The position numbers were made by a program, and so were the translations under genes. The notes under the pieces are model-generated. The model was not told the origin of the DNA and ran no database searches. It was given only the letters and a program-made list of their open reading frames with translations. A stretch of 36,657 nucleotides of DNA from Gammaproteobacteria bacterium (lineage in GTDB: Bacteria > Pseudomonadota > Gammaproteobacteria > SZUA-140), in NCBI GenBank assembly GCA_020845975.1, contig JADLET010000118.1, positions 1-36,657 on the forward strand, read 5' to 3'. Positions within the stretch are counted from its first letter, which is position 1. Every line of letters starts with the position of its first letter. This document shows positions 20,518-29,028 of this stretch, piece by piece.

Positions 20518-20739
20518 ATGGAATGGCTTGCGCAAAACTGGTTCTGGGTTGTGATCGGCGTATTGTTCGTGGGCATGCACCTGTTTGGCCACGGCGGTCA
20601 TGGCGGGGGCGGCGGACATAGTGGCCATGGCGGAGGTGGGTGCGGGCATGGCGGACATGACGCCTCGGATAAACCGGGCAGCGGCGAGACCGGCCCGGAC
20701 AAAGCAGGCTCGAAGAAGTCCACCGGGCACCAACACTGA
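20518..20739 (+). CDS. Small membrane protein with His/Gly-rich tail (DUF2933-like)
   Basis: MEWLAQNWFWVVIGVLFVGMHLFGHGGHGGGGGHSGHGGGGCGHGGHD; SD AGGAGG. Confidence 0.65.
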   Translation: MEWLAQNWFWVVIGVLFVGMHLFGHGGHGGGGGHSGHGGGGCGHGGHDASDKPGSGETGPDKAGSKKSTGHQH

Positions 20740-20749
20740 CGGAGGCGCT

Positions 20750-21016
20750 ATGCTCAACACAAAACTGGTTTCCTGGGCCTTGGGTTTGTCGGGCGCGGTC
20801 ATGTTTACGACGTGCGTCGTATACGGTCTGGTAACGCCGCAGAGCCTGCACATGCATGAGTTTCTCGAGCAGCTGCTGCCGGCGTTCAAGTGGCTCACCT
20901 GGTGGGGCTTCCTGCTCGGCCTCGTGGAGAGCTTTCTCTACGGCGTGTATGCCGGGCTGGTGTACGTGCCGATCTACAACTTTCTCCAGCGGCGCTGGGG
21001 GAATGCCCAGTCGTAA
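20750..21016 (+). CDS. DUF5676-like small membrane protein (paralogue of 8306..8590)
   Basis: LLPAFKWLTWWGFLLGLVESFLYGVYAGLVYVPIYNFLQRRW. Confidence 0.75.
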   Translation: MLNTKLVSWALGLSGAVMFTTCVVYGLVTPQSLHMHEFLEQLLPAFKWLTWWGFLLGLVESFLYGVYAGLVYVPIYNFLQRRWGNAQS

Positions 21017-21170
21017 TGAATGCGCGGTGGGGTCCTATGGTTCGGTGATGGCACTTTGTCAGGGGCAGACTCAAGGCTGCGGTGGATTATATGTTGGACC
21101 AACTTAAGTGACAGGTTGTGTAGTAATGATGTGTGTCATGTTGCTTCAATAATTAAAAGGGGTTAGAACC

Positions 21171-24083
21171 ATGAACCAAAAAAGAGAAATCGTTCTGATC
21201 ACCGGCTGTAACGGACGCATCGGCAGCGCGGTGATGCGGCGGCTGACCGGAGGCTTCAGCGATGTCGTGGGTCTCGACCGCAACGCGTCTACACCGCCGC
21301 CCACCGACTGTGTCTACATACGCGTCGATATCACTTCCGATGACAGCGTGCGCGAGGGACTGCGTATCCTGCGGGAACACCATGGAACCCACATCGCGAC
21401 CGTGATCCATCTGGCCGCCTATTACGATTTCCTCGGCAAGCCGAGCCCGAAATACGATGAGATCACGGTCGAGGGCACGAGACGCCTGCTGCGAGGGCTG
21501 CGCGCGGGCTTCGAGGTCGAGCAGTTCATTTTCTCCAGCACCATGCTCGTGCACCGGCCGGGCGAGCCGGGCATATTTCTCACCGAGGACTCGCCGATCG
21601 GGCCGACCTGGGCTTACCCGGAGTCGAAGGTTCGCACCGAGGCGCTCATCCGCGCGGAGCGCGGCGCAATTCCCGCCGTGATCCTGCGCCTCGCCGGCGT
21701 CTACGACGATGTCTGCCACTCGCCGCCGCTCGCGCACCAGATCCAGCGCATCTACGAAGGGCAGCTCGCCGGCCACCTGTATTCCGGCGAGACTTCGCAC
21801 GGCCAGACCTTCATCCACCTGGACGACGTGGTCGACGCCATCGAATGCGCGATCGAGCGGCGCGCGCAGCTCCCGCCGGAGGTGGCGATCCTGATCGGCG
21901 AGCCGGAGACGCTGAGCTACGACGAGCTGCAGCACACGTTCATGCGCCTGCTGCACAAGAAGTCGGGCGAGACGCACAACGTCCCCGGGCTCATCGCGAA
22001 GGTGGGCGCCTGGATCCAGGACCAATTGCCCGGCCCGGAACAATTTATCAAGCCGTGGATGATCAACCGGGCCAATGACCACTACGCCCTCGACATCACG
22101 CGCGCGCGCAGCCTGCTCGATTGGGCGCCCCGGCGTTCGCTGCGTCAGACCCTGCCGAAGATGGTCGCGGCGCTGGAAGCCGATCCCATCGGCTGGTACC
22201 GCGAGCACGGCCTGGAGCCGCCCGCGTCTTTAGTGCGGGCGGCGAGGCGGGCCATGGCGGAGGCGCCCGCTGCGGCGGGTGCGCAGGGCTGCCTGATGCA
22301 TACCTGTCCGATGCATCCGGAGGTGTGCCAGTGTTCGCCGGGAAATTGTCCGAGGTGCGGCACGACCCTGGAACCCGCACCATTGTCGCAGGCGGTCGAG
22401 TATACCTGCCCGATGCATCCCGAGGTGGTGGCCGGCGAACCGGGCCGCTGCCCCCAGTGCGGCATGGCGCTGGAACTGCGCACCGCTTCGGTCGAAGAAC
22501 ATGCCGGGCATGGCGATATGACGCCTGCCGGACAGACGGTCGAGTACACCTGTCCGATGCATTCGGAAATCGTGCGCAGCGAACCGGGCAGTTGTCCCAA
22601 GTGCGGTATGAGGCTGGTACCGCGCGGCGCCAAGGTTGATGAGCTTGCCGGGCACGGCGGCGACATGATGGTCGAAAGCCATCGCAATATGCTCTGGCCC
22701 TATTATCTCAGTATGATGCTCGGCTTCTGGCTGTTGATCAGCCCGTTCACGCTCGGCTACATGAGCGACTTCGTTCCTGACGCCAACCAGTTGCGGGTCA
22801 TGGCCGAGCGCGGGTTGCCCGCGTTCGAGCTGCGCAACCTGCTGATGAGCTGGAGCGATGTCATCAGCGGTATCTTGGTGATAGTCTTCAGTGCGCTGTC
22901 CGCGGACGCATGGCGCCGCAATCCCTGGGCGCAGTGGGCCAACGCCTGCGTCGGCTTGTGGCTGCTGTTCGCACCGCTGGTGTTCTGGACACCGTTGCCG
23001 GAGGCCTATGCGAATGGCACCCTGGTCGGCGGGCTGGTGATCGCGCTGGCGGTCTTGATTCCGATGATGCCGGGCATGAGCATGGCCGGCATGATGGGCA
23101 AGCCGGACGTGCCGCCGGGCTGGGCCTATACACCGTCGAGCTGGTTGCAGCGCATGCCGATCGGTGTGCTCGCCCTGATCGGCTTTTTGATCGCGCGCGT
23201 CCTGGGGGCCTATCAGCTCGGCCACATCGATACCGTTTGGGAGCCATTATTCCCTGGTAGCGGTGACATGAAGGGCGTGATGAACGGCACGGAGACGATC
23301 ATCACCTCGGACGTGTCCAAGGCCTGGCCGATTGCCGATGGCGCCCTCGGCGCAATCGTCTACACGCTCGAGCTGGTGATGACCTGGATGGCCGGCAAGG
23401 ACCGCTGGCGCACCATGCCTTGGATGGTACTAGGGCTGGGCGTGCTGATTCTGCCGCTCGGTGTCGTCAGCATCTATTTTGTCATCATCCAGCCGATCGT
23501 GATCGGCACCTGGTGCACTCTGTGTCTCATCGCCGCGCTGGCGATGGCGGTGATGATTCCCTATTCGCTCAACGAGTTCGTCGCCATGGGCCAATTCCTG
23601 GTGTGGGCGCGCAAGCAAGGCAAACCTTTCTGGCGCACATTCTGGACCGGCGACGCGATGGATGGTGGCAGCGACGACACGTCCATAGGCCTCGTCGGAA
23701 CACCCCGGGAGCAGTTCGCACAAGCCACACGCGGCGTGACTTACCCTTGGACATTGTTGCTCAGTATCGCGATCGGCGTCTGGCTCACGTTCACGCGACT
23801 CACTTTCGACAGCTCCGGTGCCATGGCCGACAGTGATCATCTGGTCGGTTTGCTGGTAGTGACGTTCACGATCATCGCTTTGGCCGAAGTCGGCCGTGCC
23901 ACGCGCTTCATCAATATCCCGTTCGGCGCCTGGCTGATCGCCGCGCCGTGGCTGCTCGACGGCATCGCCTCGCCGCTGGCGACCTGGAACGGCGTGATCT
24001 GCGGCGTGCTGCTGATTGCATTGGCGATCCCGCGCGGGCCGATCAAGAATTCTTATGCGGGCTGGGATCGATATGTTGTTTAG
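21171..24083 (+). CDS. Multidomain fusion: SDR/NAD-dependent epimerase, three HMBD domains, SPW repeats and a VKOR-like membrane domain
   Basis: VLITGCNGRIGSAVMRRLTGG and YPESK (YxxxK); [66 protein letters not shown]-like YLSMMLGFWLLISPFTLGY; VKOR-like GTWCTLCLIAALAMAVMIPYSLNEF; second SPW-like segment near the C-terminus. Confidence 0.88.
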   Translation: MNQKREIVLITGCNGRIGSAVMRRLTGGFSDVVGLDRNASTPPPTDCVYIRVDITSDDSVREGLRILREHHGTHIATVIHLAAYYDFLGKPSPKYDEITVEGTRRLLRGLRAGFEVEQFIFSSTMLVHRPGEPGIFLTEDSPIGPTWAYPESKVRTEALIRAERGAIPAVILRLAGVYDDVCHSPPLAHQIQRIYEGQLAGHLYSGETSHGQTFIHLDDVVDAIECAIERRAQLPPEVAILIGEPETLSYDELQHTFMRLLHKKSGETHNVPGLIAKVGAWIQDQLPGPEQFIKPWMINRANDHYALDITRARSLLDWAPRRSLRQTLPKMVAALEADPIGWYREHGLEPPASLVRAARRAMAEAPAAAGAQGCLMHTCPMHPEVCQCSPGNCPRCGTTLEPAPLSQAVEYTCPMHPEVVAGEPGRCPQCGMALELRTASVEEHAGHGDMTPAGQTVEYTCPMHSEIVRSEPGSCPKCGMRLVPRGAKVDELAGHGGDMMVESHRNMLWPYYLSMMLGFWLLISPFTLGYMSDFVPDANQLRVMAERGLPAFELRNLLMSWSDVISGILVIVFSALSADAWRRNPWAQWANACVGLWLLFAPLVFWTPLPEAYANGTLVGGLVIALAVLIPMMPGMSMAGMMGKPDVPPGWAYTPSSWLQRMPIGVLALIGFLIARVLGAYQLGHIDTVWEPLFPGSGDMKGVMNGTETIITSDVSKAWPIADGALGAIVYTLELVMTWMAGKDRWRTMPWMVLGLGVLILPLGVVSIYFVIIQPIVIGTWCTLCLIAALAMAVMIPYSLNEFVAMGQFLVWARKQGKPFWRTFWTGDAMDGGSDDTSIGLVGTPREQFAQATRGVTYPWTLLLSIAIGVWLTFTRLTFDSSGAMADSDHLVGLLVVTFTIIALAEVGRATRFINIPFGAWLIAAPWLLDGIASPLATWNGVICGVLLIALAIPRGPIKNSYAGWDRYVV
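22299..22623 (+). repeat. Three consecutive HMBD repeats (CPMHPEV...CPxCG)
   Basis: Internal protein repeats in the 970-aa fusion. Confidence 0.88.
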
Positions 24084-24161
24084 AACAACCTCTATCTATT
24101 TGGTTGGCTGTTGTTCTGATTCGGTAAAAGAATAACGGCGCCGCGTTTATCTAAGGCGTCA

Positions 24162-24192
24162 CTGAAAAGGTCCATGAGTGGACATTTTTCAG
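24162..24192. repeat. Long imperfect inverted repeat (hairpin) upstream of yfdX
   Basis: CTGAAAAGGTCCA-TGAG-TGGACATTTTTCAG: 7-bp and 5-bp stems joined by a G-T pair and one bulged A. Confidence 0.7.
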
Positions 24193-24232
24193 AAGCTCCC
24201 TAACCACGTTGTATAGCGCAGGAGGATAGGAT

Positions 24233-25183
24233 ATGAAATGCCAGCTGATACGAGTTCTAGTTGCGCATATTTTGATGCTTATCCCATTGGCAGGAGCGCT
24301 CGCGGTTTCTCCCGCGCAGGCGCAACAAGAGCCAGCGGAAAAGATCCAACCGCCTGCTGCGGATGCCAATCATGCGCAGGAAATTAACAAGGCGTACTTC
24401 GAGCAACTGAGAAACGGCAGCCTGATGATCGGACATATGAGCCTCGCGCTGATGGCGCTGGAACATGGGGTCCTCGATGTTGCGGGTAAGGACGTGGACG
24501 AAGCCCTGAAGCTTGCTCGAACGTTGGAAAAGAGTGTGCCCGAGTTCAAATCCAAGGACTCGCTGCGCTTCGGCAAGCTGATCCATGAAGAGGAAAACAC
24601 CACCAGGGTGTTCTATATCCCGATCGTGGACGAGAGCTTCATGGTGCATGGCTTAGATACGCGCGGTGGGGAACGCGAGAAAATCCGCGAAACCGATGCC
24701 AGAATGGTGCATGCCCATGTATCGCTCGACATACGCAAGGCGGTAAGCGGCCTGACGGACGCCAAGGCCGCACTGGAAAAGAAAGATGCCAAGGCGGCGG
24801 AACAGGCGCTGACGGGAATCATGAGTGCAACTGTGGGTGATGAAGTGATCGTGAACGATCCGCTGCATGTGACACATGACAACCTGATTCTGGCCGCGAA
24901 CCTGCTGCGCGAGGAGCGTTACGATTCCGCGCGTTTTGCCCTCAAATACGCCAGAAAAGACTTGGGCGATTATAGTTCACGGGTGCATGACCCAGCACGG
25001 AAACAGCATGTGGAACAGATGCGGAAGGAGATCGACGCCCTCTCTGATCGCTTACGCAAGGAAGATCCCACCACACTGCAAAAGACCGAAGATACAGTCA
25101 AGGGCTGGGGCGCGAAGGTAAAAAAGTGGTTTGACCACCCCGCTCCCGAACCCGGCCATATACCAGAACCACAAAGCCGGTAA
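24233..25183 (+). CDS. YfdX family protein, exported
   Basis: Signal peptide; VSLDIRKAVSGLTDAKAALEKKDAKAAEQALTGI and HDNLILAANLLREERYDSARFALKYARKDL. Confidence 0.8.
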   Translation: MKCQLIRVLVAHILMLIPLAGALAVSPAQAQQEPAEKIQPPAADANHAQEINKAYFEQLRNGSLMIGHMSLALMALEHGVLDVAGKDVDEALKLARTLEKSVPEFKSKDSLRFGKLIHEEENTTRVFYIPIVDESFMVHGLDTRGGEREKIRETDARMVHAHVSLDIRKAVSGLTDAKAALEKKDAKAAEQALTGIMSATVGDEVIVNDPLHVTHDNLILAANLLREERYDSARFALKYARKDLGDYSSRVHDPARKQHVEQMRKEIDALSDRLRKEDPTTLQKTEDTVKGWGAKVKKWFDHPAPEPGHIPEPQSR

Positions 25184-25371
25184 CGTCCATGGGCATCCTC
25201 GTCATTAGCGCGAACAGCTCAGCCAGATGCAGTGTCTTTGCCTGCAGCCATGGAGCAGGTGCTCCTGGATGATTTCGTCATTGTTGGTGGTCTGTCCATG
25301 GCTCGTTGTAGCGCTCGCGGAGGCGCGTTACCGTGCAGTTATTATTCAACTCAACAGAAAGGAGCATCACC

Positions 25372-25626
25372 ATGCAAAAAGAAATTATGAAAGTAACAGG
25401 GATGAACTGCGGCGGTTGTGTCAGCAATGTAACGCGCGCACTGCAGGCGGTTAGCGGCGTCGGTGGCGTAAAAGTGTCGCTCTCGTCCGGCGAAGCCACG
25501 GTGCAATACGACGAACGGCTGACCTCGCCAGATCAACTGAAATCGGCCGTGAAAGGCGCGGGCTATGGTGTGGGTGGGGCCAACGCCGCGCACGGTCATC
25601 ACGCCAAGGGTGGCTGCTGTGGCTAA
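25372..25626 (+). CDS. Heavy-metal-associated (HMA/CopZ-like) domain protein
   Basis: EIMKVTGMNCGGCVSNVTRALQAVSGVGGVKVSLSSGEATVQYDE; C-terminal HGHHAKGGCCG. Confidence 0.9.
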   Translation: MQKEIMKVTGMNCGGCVSNVTRALQAVSGVGGVKVSLSSGEATVQYDERLTSPDQLKSAVKGAGYGVGGANAAHGHHAKGGCCG

Positions 25627-25800
25627 GTCCATCCATAACCCCCAGGAATGAAAGCGCATGAACACAAATAGCACTGAACTTCTGCGCGCCCATCTTGATA
25701 CGCTCAGAGTGGAACGCCTTGTACTGGCCGCGCGCACGCGGGTATCGTCGACGTGCCTATTTGCAATCATCCGCAGCGCAGCCAGGTGAGGCAATAGCCA

Positions 25801-26606
25801 TGAGCAAGAAAAACAAAAAACAAGGTTCGAACGGGCATCCGCCCTCGATCTCGAAAAAGGCCTATAAGGACAACCTGCACAAACTCCAGGTCGAACTGGT
25901 TAAGCTTCAGCGGCATTTCATTCAGTGCGATGACAAAATCCTGATCATCCTTGAAGGCCGGGACGCCGCTGGAAAAGACGGCACGATCAAACGCATTGTC
26001 GCGCATTTGAGCCCGCGCGAAACCCGCGTCGTGGCCCTCGGCAAGCCCTCGGACCGGGACCGTACCTCGTGGTACTTCCAGCGTTATGTGCCTTATTTGC
26101 CGGCGGCCCGGGAGCTCGTGCTGTTTAACCGCAGCTGGTACAACCGGGCGGGGGTGGAGCGGGTCATGGGCTTCTGCACCGAAGCCGAGTATCAGGAGTT
26201 CATGGGCTCGGTGTCGGACTTCGAGCATATGCTGGTGCGCTCGGGCATCAAGCTGCTCAAGTATTACCTCGACATAAGTAAGCCCGAGCAGAAGCAACGC
26301 TTGGAAGAGCGCGAGCGTGATCCGCTCACGCAATGGAAAGTCAGTACGCTTGACGATCTGGCGCTCAAGAAGTGGAAACAATACAGCCTGGCGCGCGACG
26401 AGATGCTGGCACACACCCACAACCCCATTGCGCCGTGGACCATCGTGTGCGCCAACAACAAGCATCTGACACGGCTCAATATCATCAAGGATCTTCTCAG
26501 CCGGTTGCACTACGCAGGCAAGGATGAGCGGCTGATTCTGCCGGACCCGAAAATCGTGTTTGCATTCGATATTTCAAATATAGAAAACGGCCGGCTCGCA
26601 AAGTAA
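25801..26606 (+). CDS. ppk2: Polyphosphate kinase 2 family protein
   Basis: ILIILEGRDAAGKDGTIKRI (Walker A); LFNRSWYNRAGVERVMGF; DDLALKKWKQYSLARDEML. Confidence 0.93.
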
Positions 26607-26663
26607 ACCGGGATGGCACAAGAGAATTTTAGTACGACCATTTTTTTATAGAGGAGATACAAG

Positions 26664-26720
26664 ATGCGGATCGGCATGATAGGCCTGGGACGTATGAGCA
26701 GCAATATGGTGCGGCGATTG
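26664..26720 (+). pseudogene. 5' fragment of gnd (6-phosphogluconate dehydrogenase), about 19 codons
   Basis: [19 protein letters not shown] versus [19 protein letters not shown] of gnd at 31950; 49/54 nt identical from ATG. Confidence 0.85.
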
Positions 26721-26746
26721 TCGGCAGTCAACCCCCCGGCCTTGCT

Positions 26747-26908
26747 GAATGTACCTACTTCTCGTTTTCCAACCATAGTTCGCTGGGCTATGGTGACCTG
26801 GTGCTATCGGGGCCGTTTCGTTTTATGGCCGGTATGGAGGCGCTGACCGGACTAGTATTAATTGGCTGGACGGCATCATTCATGTATTTGCATATGCGGC
26901 GCATCTGA
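26747..26908 (+). pseudogene. C-terminal fragment of a two-TM K+ channel (Ion_trans_2-like)
   Basis: ECTYFSFSNHSSLGYGDLVLSGPFRFMAGMEALTGLVLIGWTASFMYLHMRRI*: selectivity-filter-like LGYGD plus inner helix; no N-terminal half present. Confidence 0.7.
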
Positions 26909-27231
26909 GAACGCGAGCGATCATGACCGCCAGTAGCCGTGACACGGTCTTGCTTTGCAGAAAAGAATTAACAACAATGAGTTACGCGTTTGGTGGGCAT
27001 GATTATAAGAAACCTGTGCGCGTCACACAGGTGTACAACACAAATTGTCTAAACCACAACAACAACGTAACCAGGCAATGGCTTAAAAATTACCCTTTAC
27101 AAAGCAGTTTCAATTTATCTGTGCGTTCGGTAGAGCTCGGAACAACTAGACTTTCAATGTTAACGTTGCCATACGAACTTTCGAACCTTGGAATCTGGGG
27201 TTTTCTGATCAATTAATATTTAGAGAGTGCG

Positions 27232-27482
27232 ATGAAAAACCCGCAAGACATGGGCAAACAAATGGACATAATGCGGGAAAGTATGCTGAAAATGCATGAA
27301 CAAATGCACACGATAATGGATGCAAAGAATCCGCAGGAGCGCGTGCGGCTCATGCAAGATCATCGGCACATACTGCCCGGCCTATGCAGACCATGAAGGA
27401 CGGGGGCATGATAGGCGGTGATGCGAAAAGCAGCATGGGCGTGGGAAAGCAACAAAAAGACGGCCAAGAGCATAGATGCTAG
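27232..27482 (+). pseudogene. Degenerate paralogue of the Met-rich protein
   Basis: MKNPQDMGKQMDIMRESMLKMHEQMHTIMDAKNPQERVRLMQDHRHILP then frameshift; another frame gives TMKDGGMIGGDAKSSMG, parallel to 28013..28348. Confidence 0.7.
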
Positions 27483-27584
27483 CGCGGTGAACTAACGGCC
27501 AGTGTCGCCAGCAAAATGTGTCAGGGGAGCTCGCTCCATTCTCAGGTGTCAATCAAGCCAACTTAATACAAGGAGATTAATCTC

Positions 27585-27779
27585 ATGACCGCAACAAACA
27601 AAACGGCTCTTGTCATCGCGTTTGCCGTCGTCCTAGCACTACTTCTGTTGCTCGGCGGCGGGGCGATGACCGGGACAACAATGAGCGGCGGGATGATGGG
27701 GAGCGGAACGATGGGCGGAATCGGTTGGATGTGGATTCCGACTTTACTTGTGCTCGGTCTCGGGGTCCTGCTCGCTTGA
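27585..27779 (+). CDS. Small membrane protein, Met/Gly-rich; probable premature TGA, extended frame reads to 27803
   Basis: MTATNKTALVIAFAVVLALLLLLGGGAMTGTTMSGGMMGSGTMGGIGWMWIPTLLVLGLGVLLA*VIFGQKK*. Confidence 0.6.
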   Translation: MTATNKTALVIAFAVVLALLLLLGGGAMTGTTMSGGMMGSGTMGGIGWMWIPTLLVLGLGVLLA

Positions 27780-28012
27780 GTTATCTTCGGGCAGAAGAAG
27801 TGATCAGTAAACGCCACCCTAGCAAGTGGAATACGAAATTGCAGTACGGATATGTGTCAGTAACAAAGAGCAGTGAGGCGGTCACGTTTGTATACTAACA
27901 GCTTTAATAAAGTTGCTGCTGACAGGCGTGACAACCTTTAATGCCGTAGCAATAAAACTGGGGAATGTCCCCGCTAACCTTACATCAACCTCAACGTGGA
28001 GACTTAACAAAG

Positions 28013-28348
28013 ATGAAAAAAGCACTTCTCATAGTTGTACTGGCCACCTTGCCGTTCTCCATTCCGCTTTCCTGGGCGGATGACGCCCACCATACCGATA
28101 AGGACAAGAAGCTGGCATCAACCATGACAGACAAGGACAAACAAATGCAGATGGCCAAGATGCAGGAAAGCATGCTGCGGATGCATGAGAAAATGCACAA
28201 AATCATGCAGTCCAAGGACGTCAATGAACGAGAGGAGCTTATGCAAGAGCACTCGAAGATGATGCAGGACAACATGTCCATGATGCAGGGCATGATGGGC
28301 GGTGATGCCAAAGACCGGGAGATGGATGGCGGCATGAAAGGTATGTGA
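28013..28348 (+). CDS. Exported Met-rich protein, paralogue of 1077..1613
   Basis: Signal peptide MKKALLIVVLATLPFSIPLSWA; QMQMAKMQESMLRMHEKMHKIMQSKDVNEREELMQEHSKMMQDNMSMMQGMMGG. Confidence 0.8.
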   Translation: MKKALLIVVLATLPFSIPLSWADDAHHTDKDKKLASTMTDKDKQMQMAKMQESMLRMHEKMHKIMQSKDVNEREELMQEHSKMMQDNMSMMQGMMGGDAKDREMDGGMKGM

Positions 28349-28449
28349 AATGGCACGTACGGCATGGTGAAACATGCCGTGCCGTTCCCGCCTACGGTTT
28401 ATAAAACTTGAGGGCCGAAGCACAACGCGAAGCATTTTTGGAGACGGCT

Positions 28450-28680
28450 ATGGATGTAATAATCATCGCGACGAAGGCTTGTACACATCGTATGAACCTG
28501 GAAAAAGAACTCGAACACTTGCAGATTCCGTATCACACGTGTTTCGTGGAAGACTGCGTAGACCTTGTCCAAAAGTTTGGCATCCGGCATTCGCCGAATT
28601 TGGTAGTGGACAATGAGGTCGTGTTCCGGAAACAGCCGTCGGAAATAGAGCTGCACGCCTATTTTGGCGCCAAGACATAA
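28450..28680 (+). CDS. Small thioredoxin/glutaredoxin-like protein
   Basis: MDVIIIATKACTHRMNLEKELEHLQIPYHTCFVEDCVDLVQKFGIRHSPNLVVDNEVVFR: beta-Cys-helix and cis-Pro-like SPNLVV pattern. Confidence 0.7.
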   Translation: MDVIIIATKACTHRMNLEKELEHLQIPYHTCFVEDCVDLVQKFGIRHSPNLVVDNEVVFRKQPSEIELHAYFGAKT

Positions 28681-28685
28681 AGCGG

Positions 28686-28705
28686 GCCCGGAAACCCGGG
28701 CTTTT
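28686..28705 (+). terminator. Intrinsic terminator
   Basis: GCCCGG-AAAC-CCGGGC-TTTT directly after the thioredoxin-like gene. Confidence 0.75.
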
Positions 28706-28839
28706 CATCAGATACTGGGCCGCCGGTTAGGCGAGGTTTTATTGAGAAAGAGTTTGTGTTGGTTTGGATGAATTACCCCCAAGCTGACAGCACCCACAAA
28801 GCGTGGCAACCACACTATGGTGATAAGGAGGGTAATAAA

Positions 28840-29025
28840 ATGGCGACTGATCCAGTATGCAAAATGAACGTGGAGCCGGAAAAGGCAGTAGCCAAGGAAA
28901 ATTTCGCCGGTCAGGAGTACTACTTCTGTTCAGATACCTGCCACAAGTCATTTGTTGCTGAGCCAAAGAAGTATGCAAGCGGTGCAGCACCCGCCGACCA
29001 CTCGTGCTGTGGCGGGCATAAGTAG
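28840..29025 (+). CDS. YHS domain protein with SCCGGHK tail
   Basis: MATDPVCKMNVEPEKAVAKENFAGQEYYFCSDTCHKSFVAEPKKYA; SD AAGGAGG. Confidence 0.9.
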   Translation: MATDPVCKMNVEPEKAVAKENFAGQEYYFCSDTCHKSFVAEPKKYASGAAPADHSCCGGHK

Positions 29026-29028
29026 CTG

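Noticed and set aside
22230-23225. 331-aa minus-strand ORF inside the epimerase-HMBD-VKOR gene
   Set aside because: Antisense shadow of strongly supported + strand coding sequence
26923-27216. 97-aa + ORF (MTASSRDTVLLCRKELTTMSYAFGG...)
   Set aside because: AT-richer, no recognisable domain and sits between pseudogene fragments; not supported as a gene
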